Shown here: one piece after another, positions 1 through 12,470 of the stretch
Layout: each line of letters begins with the position of its first letter
Position numbering within the stretch: position 1 is the stretch's first letter
Assembly (NCBI GenBank): GCA_028023455.1
Contig: JAQFVV010000180.1
Coordinates: 2,418,001-2,482,000 of the forward strand
DNA: 64,000 nt
Direction: 5' to 3'
DNA from: Epiperipatus broadwayi
Taxonomy: Eukaryota; Onychophora; Udeonychophora; Euonychophora; Peripatidae
Notes under the pieces: model-generated
Told to the model about the DNA's origin: nothing
Databases searched by the model: none
What the model saw: the letters and a program-made list of their open reading frames with translations, nothing else
Program-made: the position numbers and the translations under genes

Positions 1-998
1 AACACTTTTAATATCAATGGACCAGCTTATTATCAATCTATCTAAAACAGAAAAAAAAACATTTCTGGATCACTTGATAAAGAGGTATTATTTGTTATAT
101 TATGTTTCAGAAAAGATTACATTACCAAAAAAAATTAATTATATTTTATATCGTCTTGAATGATATTATTTAAATAGATTTGTGAATTTTCAAGAACATT
201 GGAGTATTATCTCATATTAATATTTCATTAGGATAGATTTTAAATTACTGTAACCATTGGAATACAAACCAATGGATTATTAAGTGAATTTTATAATAAT
301 TGCTTCATTCTTAGTTAATTAATATTATTAATATAATAAAGAATAGAATAATTTTTTAGAAATTATTATATAAATGTACAGGCAATATTTTAATTTAATA
401 TTCTTATTGATGATATTGAATAGAATGAAATATAATTTTCCTTAGGTTTAGGTTGCATAAATTCAAGTAATTTTTAAATTAATGTAAAAATTTGCTATAT
501 TACAGTGGTTGTATGTTTTGTAGGGTCTCAAAGTTAAATGAAGTTAATCATCCTTATTTGGATAATTAGATCTGCAAGAAATATTTTATGCATCACTCTT
601 ATATATGAGTATTATTTTTTCAAATGTTATATAATATGTAATAATGCATCCAAATGATCGAGGTATAATTTATTAGTAAAGTCTTACTCCTAATGTGCAA
701 TTTTGCAAATAAATCCAATAAAGAATCTTGAGGTGAAATAAATAAACCCTACTTTGTAATATCATTCAATTTTCTAATCAATAATTGCATTTGCTTCTTT
801 TAAAAGAGTGAAAACTCCAATATTTTAAGTGTATAATTAATATTCTATTAATTATGGGGAAAAAACTAAGAATCACATATGACATATATTGTTTATTATT
901 ATTATGATAATTATCCTTCAATATTTAAATTGAGCATTACTTTGAAATAATAAACAACCTAATTCTATTTAAGGTTAGAGTCTTTGGAACACTCTATG
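1..998. other. A+T-rich DNA without recognised features
   Basis: No gene, RNA gene or clear repeat structure was recognised. The stretch has short homopolymer runs and many stop codons in all frames. Confidence 0.5.
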
Positions 999-1170
999 AG
1001 AATACATTTTTAAACCACTAAACATCACATGATCACCATTTCTTATGCTTGCTCATAACTGTTATTAAAACAGGCAAAACTCTCCATACAGTAATGCCTC
1101 TCAGTGCAAGCCAGAATAATAAATGGATGCCAGAAGGCTTGTATATAAAATCCTTATCTAGTGCTTATCA

Positions 1171-1230
1171 ATCCAATATCCCCAAATTACTTTCTAGCTT
1201 GTGGCTTTCATCAGTGAGGAGCTTTGGATC
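1171..1230 (-). ncRNA. Hammerhead ribozyme-like motif, family 1 (decayed)
   Basis: Read on the minus strand: stem-I outer arm ATCCAA, inner arm CCTCA, box CTGATGA, a small hairpin (AGC, loop CACAA, GCT), box GAAA, then TGGGG and TTGGAT, which pair with the two stem-I arms. The expected C-GUC stretch after GAAA has drifted (GTAATT), so cleavage is unlikely here. The sister copy at 1399-1457 keeps that part. Confidence 0.7.
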
Positions 1231-1398
1231 TGATAGCACTACACCTAGATCTTAGGATCTAATGCAACACTCCAGCAACCACTTTTTATCCTTATTCAAC
1301 TACAATTTTATTCTTATAGTTTTGTAGTTAAGTAGAGGTAAAAGGTGGCTTCTTGAGGATTGCATTTAGATACTAAGATCTAGGTGCAATATTATCAG

Positions 1399-1457
1399 AT
1401 CCAAGGTTCCTCACTGATAAAAGCCACAAGCTAGAAACTAGTCTGGGAATATTGGAT
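1399..1457 (+). ncRNA. Hammerhead ribozyme-like motif, family 1 (one core change)
   Basis: Plus-strand copy of the motif. Stem-I arms ATCC/GGAT and CCTCA/TGGGA surround a stem-II hairpin, GAAA, the short palindromic stem III ACTAGT and a GUC triplet at 1441-1443. The first box reads CTGATAA, not CTGATGA, so invariant G8 is lost. With the 1171-1230 copy it defines a plausible intact ancestor: a type I hammerhead with minimal stem III, the class reported from Penelope-like elements. Confidence 0.75.
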
Positions 1458-1577
1458 GAATAGGCATTAGATAGGGATTTTATGCATAAGCCCCTGGAAT
1501 CCATTGATTATTCTAGCTTGCACTGAGTGGTACTATTATAGTATAGAGAGTTTTTCCTGTTTTAGAATACATTTTTA

Positions 1578-4500
1578 TATCATAAGTATTAATTAAACAT
1601 AGGAAACAAATATTAACATTTATTAGATATTTTACATAATTTTCTTAATTATTATTGGTCATTTTATTATTTATTTTATATTGTACAATGAAGCAATTGT
1701 TAATTTTTAATACTCCTATTAAGCATTGTCATGTTTTAGTTATATATAAATATTTATTTATACTGAATAGTGATTTAGATTATTATTTATAGATTTTTAA
1801 AATGCTTATTACAAAGTTAAAAAAAGAAATAAAATATATTTACTTAGTTAAATAAAAAATAATTCATTTGATAAATAATTAATTAGATTGATCAATATTC
1901 ACATTCTCTACCTTATATTTTGAGGACAACTTACGTACTATTCCTACAATACAGACACCGTATTGCACCTTTTCACATTCATATTATTGCGCTGGTAATT
2001 GTGTAATGTTATTTTGGGAACCATTTACAAAATTATCTGCAGCTTCAATACGAATGCGAAAGAGGCACAGTAATACATGGTCTATGATGCAGGAATAACA
2101 CTCAAGATATATATTTTTAAAAGGAAACAAATATATATGGAATATACACGTACACAGATCATACTTTGTCACTTAATTCAATTTATTTCAAAAAATGTGT
2201 AGAAATAGTTTTTAAAAACAAATATCAAAACATTACAAGTAAACATATGCATGATATTCAGGAATAAATGCATAATTAAAAACAACCAACATTGTAAAGC
2301 AAAAAAAATTTATCTTAAAAACTATATTTTCTCGGCCCCCGAAAATATATTGAACAAAAAATACCGAATAAACTCCCATACACATAAAACAATCAATAAC
2401 TTATAAGAGACGCATAAAACAATCACTAAAAAATAATTTTATTAAATAATATTTTTCACAAAACACAAAATATACACATACGCTACTTATACTGCTATAA
2501 ATAAGAGGAATTAATCACATTCAACTCAGAAAATGGACAAGTGAACTGAACCCCCCCCCCCAACCCAATGGACACATGATTGCAAAGTGTGTCGAAGAAA
2601 ATACTCAGAAATGTCTTTTTTTTTTTAATAAAAAAGAAAGAAAAAACAAAAGTAATTCAGAACAATAAAGAAATATAAATTATAAGACTTTTATTATCGT
2701 TAACATTCAGAACAATGCCTTTTCACATCTATCTTAGCTCCTTCCTGCAAACTAGGGGAGATTCAAGAGAAGTCAAAAATAGATATTTTGAAACTTTAAA
2801 TTTTTAGCTTTTAAATGGTGACTGTCAAAAAAATTGCTAAGTGTTTCAACATTTGATGGCTTGTATTGCTATTAATCACGAAAATTAATTCCAAAAATGG
2901 ATGAAAAGTATTATAGATGGCTTTTATTATTGAAGAATTTGACCATTCCTGCTAGTCAAACTTTAAAAATATTTCATCTGATAATCACAACTTTTTTTTA
3001 ATTCCAGAGCTCTTTTTTATAGGGGAAAATTTTTTTTTTATTACTGTGCAATACTGATATTAGTGGATATATGTTGTGAGGTTTCATACTTAAATATATG
3101 TAAACTTCATATCTTTTAGTATTTTATTTTGAAAATATCTATACATGTCTATCTTAATGATATAGAGGCTGAGTAAATTGAATTGACAGAAGTGAACTAT
3201 TACTAATGTTGAGATGTTATCATGTTGCCTAATTATTATACCTGATTTCTGAAGAAAAATTTAACATATATATATACATCATCAGCAGGAGCACGATTCT
3301 ATTATCAACAGTAACATTTCTAGTCTACTTCCTCTAGAGCATCTTTATATGCTAGAATAGTCAGTGAATATCAGCTAGCTAATGATTTCTTATTGTTCAG
3401 AAAGTGAAAGATCTTTAGTGTGACTCTCAAAAGTCGTATTATAGCATACTGCTGGTTTATGGCTTTGTTTTTCATTAAGAAGCAATGGTTTGTATATGTC
3501 CATTCAATAACTGAATTTACTTTTTACACTACTCAAATGAATTTGAAAGTTTCATAAAGTTCTTGATATTTTTTTATTTATAACGTATCTCTTTTTTTTC
3601 TGATATTTTTAATAAATCCATAAATAGTAGTTAGTAAATATGTAGCATATAATGTATTCACGGTCCAACAAAGTTTAAAAGTAATAAAAGTAAAACAAAG
3701 TTCTATGATTTATGAACAAGATTCTTAAAAAAATCGTTTTTAATCATCTTGTAAACAATACACATTTTCTTTTATTAATATCAATTCATTGATTATTTTT
3801 TATCTGACTGATGAATTGACATAAATAAGAGAAAATTGTTGTTATTTACTGTGGTTTGGTAAAAATAATTCTTTAAGCATTTGTCTTTTGATTTGTAATA
3901 ATGCATTCAGACACAGTTGATCTGAGAATAAATTATTTCAGTATATTTTAAAGTATTCTCTAGTCATTATTTGCTAATAATTTTCTCTCATATTTTAATC
4001 TTATCCATCTATATATCTCCTCTTTCATTTTTCATGCAGGCAGAAAAAATTGTTTTATATCGTTTTTTAAAAACAAATGACACTCTGTTTTTGATAAAAC
4101 AATAAAAAAAATAAACAAAAACAACAAAGTAATTCAAAAGCAAAATAAATAAGTATAAAATTGCAGCAGCTTTTATGAAAAATTTTAATGTTTTGGATAT
4201 TGTTTAGTATGGTTTATTTGATGATCGCATTTAAAAACACATTTTTCAATGAGAAATAACACTCAAATCGCAGGGTTTATTTTATGCTCGCAAGATTACT
4301 CCTTTATCTCATATGTGAAAAGGCCTCTTATTTTTTCTTTGCTTCAAGAATAGTACACAAGCACATATTTTGAGGACAATATTCTTTATATACAAAGAGA
4401 ACTAATAAAAAGTTATTTCATTTTTTAATAATGTATTGTTAAATATTGAGATAGCCGTGTGTACTACTATTCAACCATTTACTATTTACGATCCAAGTAT

Positions 4501-7500
4501 TATTTAAAATAAAATTATCTGACTATATAAGCTTCTTGATAGTTCTATTGTCATATAAATGAGATAAAGTAATGGTTGAACTAATTTTAGTTTTAAAAGT
4601 TATGTGGAATCAGCACAAACAACTACTGGGCTATAATTGATAACTCAGTGCATTTATAAGGATTTATGAAAAGCTATCTTACAGTGAAGGCATCCATTAA
4701 ACAATAACTTCTTATTGGGATGAAATTTATATATAAAAATATTCACATTGAAATTAATTTTTTTGTTTTGTAACATTAGAATTTTATGTCTTTCACTATT
4801 TTCTTTAAAGCAGGAATGTGTAGATTTTTAAAGAAGAAATATAAATATTGTAATTTATGTACTTTGCTTATCAAAAATATATAATCTATTTAATTATTGT
4901 GATTTAGAAGAATGTCTTTCTTTTCTAGTATTTCTGCATATTTAAAACTAAAAAAAGAATTTCAATTTAGACAATGTTATGAATAATGAATATAATTAGG
5001 AAATATAAAAAAAATATTATTTTCTATTTAAAAAAATATTAGCTAAAAATAATTATAAGAGGCAGAAATTGCTAAGATATTTCAATTGTTAAGTTCTATT
5101 ATGAATGGGATAAAAATAGTGTGATAGGTACCTAAACAGATCTACAAATCTTGATGTCATAAATTAGGTTAAGGAAAAAAGCAAAAAAAAGGGACTGAGC
5201 TTGTAAAGCAAAAAAACTGCAGAACAAAAATCAATATGACACTGACATATACCACATTCACGACTGTATTAAATAAATTTGTTACCATTGGACTAGTCAG
5301 AACAGCATTTTTTAATTAGCCAAATAACTATTAAATAATAATCTCTTAATTGAGCTAATATTAAGAAATATATTATGATTGAAAGACACAGTAAAAATAG
5401 ATAAAAGCTTTTTAGTAATATAACAGTTGTCACTTAAAAATTAAGTAGCCTTTCCTGCCTGTACAAATCACTTATAAAATTGCCTGTTTTCTTTTATCAA
5501 TTTTTGTAAATCTCTATAATCCTTATATATCACCATTATATCTTCTAACAATAAATAAATGGTAAAGAAAATAATCAAATGAAGCACTGAATTTCACATA
5601 AAAATTACTGTCATATATATTGTAATGGAAGGGGTCTTGCCTTTCACAACAGTAGACTTGATAAGCTATCAGAATAGATGAGAAAGAATTCTTAACTTCT
5701 AGATCCATATCCACACAATCTCATTTCTAGGAGATGGGGTATTAGCATATGAACATACATCAAAAATCTCCCTGTATACCCTTTTTTCCATTCTTAACTT
5801 CTGTTTACACCAGAATTTGAACTTAAAGACAATATGCATAATATTCTATTTATGGGCAAAGTAATATTACTATTTTTAATTTGTAATGTGATAAATTGAT
5901 AAATGAATAAAGAAAAAACACAAATGACAGTCTTTAATTTGAAATAATATATTTAACAAATTCATTCACAATTAATACAATTTATGCAATGAGAGATTAT
6001 AGCAAAAGCAAATAATTTATTTAGATATCTATGAATATTTTTTGATTAGTATAGTTAATATTTATTAATCTAATTTCTCTTTTCCTTTCAAAGAATAATC
6101 ATTCAATATCAATTCTATCAAAAAAATTAAAACTTGTTATTATATACACTTGCTTGCTAATTTATACTTTAGTAAAATTGTAATACCTGGTCTCCAGAAT
6201 ATTTTATTGGAATAATTATTCAAAACAATGTGGTGAAGATATGGGATTCCCCATTCCATTGTGATTTGTTTCTATAATGATAGGACAGACCATTCACTCT
6301 AGAAATAATTTCTATATATACTGAAAAAAAAAGATGAAATGATTAGTATCAGCAAACAAACAACAAATATCAGTGTAACTGCACAAGTTTCAGCATTTAA
6401 TGTGTAAGAATATAAAATCTTACTTTCACCCTGGTGATGATTAAATTCATCTGCAAGCAAGTTCATGTCTTATCCTATATTTTATTTCTAATTTAAAAAT
6501 AAGGCTAATAATGCTTTCTCCTTTTATAACATATCATGAGTGTATATCCCGTCAACCTATAGTGAAAAAAATAAAACTAAAAATATAAATACATAAAATA
6601 AGAACATGATGTCGATCTAAGATAAATCAAGAGTCCATAAAGAAAAATGTCCTAAAAGAATTATATATTATAAGTATTCAGATTAACTGTAAGTCAAAGT
6701 ATTAAAAATGATGAAGTTTGTTAATCTTGTTTGGTTTTCTTTTCACTTGATCCATGGACAATGGAGATATTGAAATACAAAGTTAACTTGATAACCATGG
6801 CAGCCTAATACTTTAAAATAATAGTTTAGTGCTAATTCTAGCTTTAAAATCCTAAATCTGTTGTAATCAATCTCAGAAAAAAAAAAACATATAAATAAAT
6901 AGAGATTTTGGAAATAGTTAGGTGTATCATGAAAGATTACTTCACTAAAATCAACATTATCCTATTATACATTTTAATTTCTGTTATTGCAATCACCATA
7001 GCAACACCTATTACACAATTAAATGTTTTGTGTTTCACATGTATTTATTTGTAAATTAATTTAGGAAAATTATTATAAAAAAAAAACATATGTAAAAATA
7101 TATCCATTAGAATGTATCAAAATTGTAATATAAATTCTTTATTTTGGTTTAAGATTAAAAAAAGTCATATCAAACTTGGATTTCATTTTCAATGTATCCA
7201 ATTCTTTTAAAATGTCTCTTTCACTTACAAAAAGGAGGCAAAACTTTCTTGAACAGATCATTCCTCATCAAATTTTATTTGAGTGATTTTCAACAGTCAT
7301 TAGGACAACAATATATTATAAATAGAACTGAGACACTGTAACTTGAGTTCTTATCATTTTGTCATTGCATAAAATGGATTGTTTTTCTGTCTTAAAAAAT
7401 TTATTAAATTTTATTGTTTAAATAGTTAATTCACAAAACTATGGAAGGGTAATTTTTTTTAACTCTCTGACCATTCAATGGGGCAGCTTGGTGATGAAAT

Positions 7501-7883
7501 TCCAGAGGAAATGACAAAAATGTCAAAAGAAAAAAAAAAATCGCATCAAAAATGCTTGTATTGTAGGTCAGCTATATAAAGATATTCTGTGTTTAAAAAT
7601 CCAGAATTGCATTAATTTATTTGTGATGTATATAAACCCCATTATGGTCTGTGGATACTGTATTTTATGTCAAGAAAGTCTACAAGATCGATTAACTCAA
7701 CTTAGGTGTTATAATAAGCGATTTAAACTTCACTTTCATAAGTCAAAAAAAGAAATAAAAGAAAAAGCTAGTATTAATTCTTCACTTAATTTTAACTGAA
7801 TTGTGTGACATTAAAGAAATTCTCTTTGTACATTATTACCCAAATTAAAGCAGCCAGTGATGTGTAATTTTGCATCTGTTGTC

Positions 7884-7891
<8 letters not shown>
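1578..7891. other. A+T-rich DNA, only simple or diverged repeats
   Basis: No gene is supported. The longest open frames are about 60 codons and resemble nothing known. Visible landmarks are an 11-C run at 2551-2561, a TA-rich run near 3262-3277, and two diverged blocks (about 1860-1960 and 4320-4500) that share phrases such as ATTTTGAGGACAA and a later GAGATAG/GTGTGTA block with the repeat at 11868-12470. Confidence 0.5.
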
Positions 7892-7933
<42 letters not shown>

Positions 7934-7955
7934 ATATATATATATATATATATAT
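7892..7955. repeat. (TA)n microsatellite at the LINE 3' tail
   Basis: A 64-bp TA run interrupted by one GATA and one ATC step. It abuts the 3' end of the minus-strand LINE; the junction reads ATCATCAACC on the plus strand. Microsatellite tails are common for RTE-like elements. Confidence 0.9.
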
Positions 7956-7984
7956 CATCAACCATTATTAATCCACTGCAGGAT

Positions 7985-8440
7985 GAAGGTCTCTCCAAGT
8001 TTAATCCATCTTCTCTGATCTTTAGCTTTTCTTCTCCACATCACTCCTGCACACTTTCTTATTTCATCCATCCATCTCACATGTGATCTCTTTCTGGGTC
8101 TTTTACAATCCTTTGGAATCCAGTTTAAGATTTCAGTTGTCCAACTATTATCCTCTCTTCTAGCAATATGTTCAACCTAACTTCACTTCAATCTTTTAAT
8201 TTTTTCAATGAGGCATTTACACCTGTTTGTTCCCTTACCTATACATTGCATTTTGATCACTTCTTGTTACTCCCAACATGCATCTCTCCATACTTCTTTG
8301 AGTGGTCTGAAGTCTCTGTATTGCTCTTCTATTAAGTGTCCAAGTCTCAGATCCATAAGTAAGAACTGGTAAAACACATTTGTTAAAAACCTTCCTTTTC
8401 AGACACATAGGCATATTTCCTTTTAGTATCAAGTTATTTC
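7985..8440 (-). pseudogene. LINE C-terminal conserved region, broken
   Basis: Contains MCLKRKVFNKCVLPVLTYG, then SETWTLN and MLGVTRSD (open 8235-8432), typical of the region after the RT in these LINEs. After a frame change it reads SHVRWMDEIRKCAGV near 8045-8095 and ends with a TFILQW-like phrase close to the microsatellite. Confidence 0.88.
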
Positions 8441-8639
8441 TACCAAAATCACTCCTATCAAGTTTAATTCTATGATTAATTTAATCCATTATGTTTCCAT
8501 CTGTATTAATAATCTGACCAAGGTATTTGTAACTGTTAACTTCTTCTAATTTATCACAATCAATCTTTATTTTTATATTTTGAGCAAATCGATTAAACAT
8601 TACTTTAGTTTTTTTAAACATTTACCTTTAGTCCTACTT

Positions 8640-9422
8640 TCATCTGATAACTCCTGCAACATTTCCTGCAGTTCTGAAGCATTATTTTCAAAATAACTAT
8701 ATCATCTGCAAAATCTAAATGACTTAAATAATCTCCATTTACTTTCACTCCTTTAGTTTCCCATTTTAATCCACAAAATACTTCTGGCAACACTGCTGAA
8801 AAAGTTTTGGAGATATGGAGTCACCTTGGCTTACACCTTTCTCAATGTTGACTTTTCCAGTATCATTATGTAATCTAATTTGTGCTGTTGCATTTTTATA
8901 AATATTCTTTAAAATATGACAACATCCTGGATCTATACTTTGATGATACAATGCTTTAATCACTGAAGAAATGTTTATAGAATCAAATGCCTTTTCATAA
9001 TCTACAAATCCAAAACATAATGGCAACTCATATTCATTTGTCCTTTCTATAACTTCTCTCAATACCTGGAAATGATCTACTGTACTAAAACCACTTTTAA
9101 ATCCAATTTGTTTCCTTGGTTCATGGAAATCCAATGTTCTTTGTAGACAAGTTGTAATTATCTTTGTAAAAAATTTGTATAAAACTGATAAAAGATTGAT
9201 AGGTTTGTAATTTCTAATATCTTCTTTATCACCTTTTTTAAATATTAATATTATTACTGCATTCTTCCAATCATCTGGTACATCTTTATCATTTAGACAT
9301 TTGGTATATAACTTTGCTAAAAAAATTTCTATTTCTTCACCTGTTTCTTTTAATATATCAATTATAATTCCATCATTACCTGGAGCCTTTTCTTTCTTCA
9401 TACATTTAATTGCATGTTTCAC
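8640..9422 (-). pseudogene. LINE reverse transcriptase, broken
   Basis: RT that would copy the element RNA at a nicked target. Motifs in order: GDKEDIRNYKPINLLSV (motifs 0/1), GFSTVDHF (motif 2), FVDYEKAFDSI (motif A with catalytic Asp) and GVSQGDSISPKLF (motif B). The open frame ends at 8766. Motif C, FADDIVI, is readable at about 8690-8725 in a shifted frame, so the catalytic DD codons survive but are out of frame. Upstream APGNDG is the usual start of this RT family. Confidence 0.92.
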
Positions 9423-9893
9423 TTATTTATTTAAAATTCTGGGCAATTCATAAGATGTAATAGAAATAGGAGGTACTTGTTCTTTATTACTATATAATTT
9501 TTGATAAAAGTTTTCTACCCATTTCATAATGTCATCTCTTTTTTTAGTAATAATTCCATCTTTTTTTCTTATTGCAGATATAAATTTCCTTCCAATACCA
9601 AAATGTTGTTTTACATTCTTGAGACTTTTATTTTCTTTTACAGCTTTCCTTGCTAGTTCACAGTTATACTTTCTTATATCATTTTCAACTCTTTTTTGCA
9701 CCATTTTACAAAATTCAAGATATTCAATCCTTTTTAATGCATCATTTTTGTATATCTTCACATTCCTTCTTTTCTTCATAAATTCTCTAGTCTCAGTAGA
9801 AATTTTATTGGTCAATTGCTGCTTTTTTCTACCAGTTATTTTTGTTGCAGTTTTTAAAAGTGTATCAGTTATTTTCATATTAATTTCATTCAA
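9423..9893 (-). pseudogene. LINE linker region between endonuclease and RT
   Basis: A 156-codon basic, lysine-rich frame (for example NKISTETREFMKKRR). It corresponds to the segment between endonuclease and RT. It ends in a single TAA, and the RT segment continues immediately in the same frame, so one nonsense change separates two pieces of one ancestral ORF. The open frame on the opposite strand (9529-9927) is a low-complexity shadow. Confidence 0.85.
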
Positions 9894-10019
9894 ATCTGAA
9901 TCATGTTCAAAATCTATTAATACTTGAAACCGATTTGTAAGTTCTAATTTAAATTCATTAGAATGTTTCTGAAGATTAGGATTATCAACTATAAAAATTG
10001 TTTTTCTTAATAATTTTTG

Positions 10020-10640
10020 TCTCTAGTTTTGCATTAACATGTATCTTACACCTTACTAATCAATGATCACTTCCTGTGTTAAATTTATTAAGAACATTAC
10101 AATCTTGAAATATGTATTTTCTGTTAGTCAAAATATAATCAAATTCTGCTGTACTTTCACTGGGATGCTTTCATGTCCATTTCCTTGTAACATTTTTTTC
10201 AAAAAAAGAATTCATAATATAAAGTTTTTTTTTTCCAGCAAACTCCACTAGTCTATGTCCTCTCTCATTTCTATTACCATAATCAAAATTACCTACAGCA
10301 CTTTCACCTTTCATTTGTTTACCAATTCTAGCATTAAAGTCTCCCATAACAATTTTAAAATGTTGTTTACTCTGATTGAAAGCCTTTTGTACATCCATAT
10401 AAAAATCTTCTATTACTTCATCACTATGAGAACTTGTTGGGGCATAAACCTGAATTATCTGCATTTGGTATCTGCTATTAAGTTGTGTAACTAATCTTGC
10501 CCCTCTCTCTGATAGACCATCAATCTCCACAAATGTTGTTCTTCCACTTTTTATTTATAATGAATCCTACTCCACTTGTATTTCCAATATTTGTGCCTTT
10601 ATAATAGAGAACATGTCCATTTTTAAATCAATTGTCTTCA
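10020..10640 (-). pseudogene. LINE endonuclease domain (EEP fold), broken
   Basis: Exonuclease-endonuclease-phosphatase domain that would nick target DNA. An open stretch of 119 codons (10171-10530) carries IQVYAPTSS and the metal-site motif GDFNARIG near 10322-10350. Downstream, another frame continues with FDYILTNRKY and GSDH-stop-LV near 10050-10070, matching the catalytic SDH motif but interrupted by a stop. Upstream, NTSGVGFIIN is readable near 10555-10590 after a frame change. The N-terminal part with the first catalytic Asn/Glu is not recognisable. Confidence 0.85.
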
Positions 10641-10700
10641 TCTTTTCTTCTTATAGTTTAATTTGGGTTATGTATTTTAGCACACATTTTTAAAATATTT

Positions 10701-11867
10701 AATTGTAAAAACAATTAAATTTTTCTCAGCTATAGTGCTTGTGACCATTTTCATCTGTCAGTAATAAGTTTTATTTGATTTGAATTCTCTTTACACATAT
10801 GAGTTGCTTTATATATATATGTATCTGTAGAGAATGTTGTTATTGTGAGTATTGGGGCTGAGGTAACTAAGAGTGTTTAATGATTTTTGGTGGAATGTAA
10901 AACGACATATTACAATATATATATACCAATTATCTGAAAGTTTTCTACTTATTCTAGTCAAGTTAAAATAATATAATATCTGAATTCTGAAAATATTGGG
11001 TAAGATCACTTTTATTTAGAGAAAAGCCTTTAAAAAGTATCATAACATATTTTTAAATTTATTTTCTTTTTGCTAACTTTAAATATTATTATTTCAAATA
11101 TTTTAATATTTATTGTTTTTGAAGATTTTAAAAGTTATTATCACACATATTTTAATATCTAACAATTACTATATTACATATATTAATATTATTTTTAGAT
11201 CTTTAATATTTTGTAGTATTATACATATATTTTTGTTTGCCAAGTGATAATAAAAACTGTCTGAATGTGGGATTTAATAATTCATATAAGCATATCAAAG
11301 GTTATGTGTTTTAAATTTATTCATATTAAATGACTTTTCTCTAATATGAATACATTCCTGTTTTAATGTTTACATGTAATTCAATGATTAGATTATTATG
11401 ACTGTAAGGACTGGCTATTATTGTAAATAAATGTTGCCTTTATTCATATAATTTTTACATCTAGTTGTTTTTATTTACCTCTCATTCAAACTAAATTAAA
11501 AATAAATTGTCAAATATCCTGAGGGAAGTACATATTTAAAAGAACTGTTGATAGTATTACATTGTTTTCATGGTGATTTGCTAAGGAGTATACAAAAGCA
11601 TTCTATCAGCAATGAAAGTGATGCCTACAGATAATTATCCTATAAAATGATTTTAGATGCAAGATCTCTTGCTTCACTATATGAGTATGACAGCAATATA
11701 AAATGATCAGGAAATATAACTGACTAATAATCTTATTATCATGATCTATGTATATATGACATAAAACAATCAAATAAAGCATGGTGTATATTTATAGTAA
11801 ATATATATCACTGCAGACTGTTGGCTTAATATATGTACATGGATTAATTAGTATAATATATATTTAC
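10701..11867. other. A+T-rich DNA without recognised features
   Basis: No coding or RNA signal recognised. The 66-codon minus-strand frame at 10809-11009 has no family resemblance. Confidence 0.45.
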
Positions 11868-12470
11868 ATTGTGATTTACTTTCTTACATTTAGATAATTT
11901 AAAATGTTTATTATAATGAAAAAAAATAAAAATATATTTCTAAACTTTTTTAAAATAAAAAATCAATTTTTTTAAAATAAATATTTAGATTATGTAATAA
12001 TCACATTCTCTGTATATCTTTCTTTTATACAAAAAGATCCAATAAGAAAGTGATTCATTTTCTTGTTAATCTATTGTCAACATTGAGAAGGAAGTGTGTG
12101 TTATTTTCACAACAAACAATTGTATTTAATGTCATATCAATTTTTATATTATTACTTACTTTATTACATTTAGATCATTTAAAATAAGTAAATAAATGGA
12201 TTTTTTAAATAAAATTTAATCTGTTTGCTAAATATCTTACAATAAATAAATAGATTGATTACTATTCACACTTTCCCTTACACATTCAAAACAATCTTCT
12301 TTATATGCAATGAAAACAAGTAAGAAAATAATTAAAATTTCTTCTTAACATATTGATGAATATTGAGATAGGAGTGTGTATTATTTATTGTAACAGTATA
12401 AACTATTTACAAATAATTATGTTTAATGTTAAATATAAATTAATATTATGGTTTATTTATTAAATACATG
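11868..12470. repeat. Two diverged tandem copies of a ~290-bp repeat
   Basis: Copy 1 starts near 11868 (CTTACATTTAGATAATTTAA) and copy 2 near 12156 (TTACATTTAGATCATTTAAA). Each continues through a TTCACA/TCACATTC box and a GTGTGT(G/A)TTATT box. Related blocks occur near 1860-1960 and 4320-4500, so this is a dispersed family in this genome. Its nature is unknown. Confidence 0.55.

Larger units (their letters stand above)
1013..1563. mobile_element. Palindromic hammerhead-bearing element, family 1
   Basis: A 551-bp element made of two inverted arms (about 1065-1290 and 1330-1563). It is flanked by a perfect 14-bp direct repeat, AGAATACATTTTTA, at 999-1012 and 1564-1577, which I read as the target-site duplication. 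Each arm holds a hammerhead-ribozyme-like motif (see 1171-1230 and 1399-1457). It has no coding capacity: the 68-codon frame on the left arm has no protein-family resemblance. A related, more decayed element lies at 32664-33734, and a short fragment at 13531-13573. By known analogy it resembles non-autonomous retrozymes, which use tandem ribozyme units and Penelope-like reverse transcriptase. Mobilisation by a PLE is inference. Confidence 0.8.
7956..10700 (-). mobile_element. LINE (AP-type endonuclease + reverse transcriptase), decayed
   Basis: A minus-strand non-LTR retrotransposon of about 2.7 kb. In coding order it has an AP-type endonuclease (about 10020-10640), a linker (9423-9893), the reverse transcriptase (about 8640-9422) and a conserved C-terminal region (about 7985-8440). 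The protein style matches the abundant 'craniofacial development protein 2-like' endonuclease-RT elements, probably an RTE-like clade; clade is not settled. The endonuclease N-terminus is missing, so it is 5' truncated, and in-frame stops and frameshifts make it inactive. The 3' end runs into the TA microsatellite. A second, more decayed C-terminal fragment of a similar LINE lies on the plus strand at about 31050-31500. Confidence 0.9.

Noticed and set aside
3270-3330. CTGATGA-like box on the minus strand near TCATCAGCAGG
   Set aside because: No stem II, GAAA box or stem-I complement nearby; chance match.
9529-9927. 132-codon plus-strand frame
   Set aside because: Antisense of the LINE linker region; Phe/Leu/Ser-rich shadow of lysine-rich coding on the other strand.
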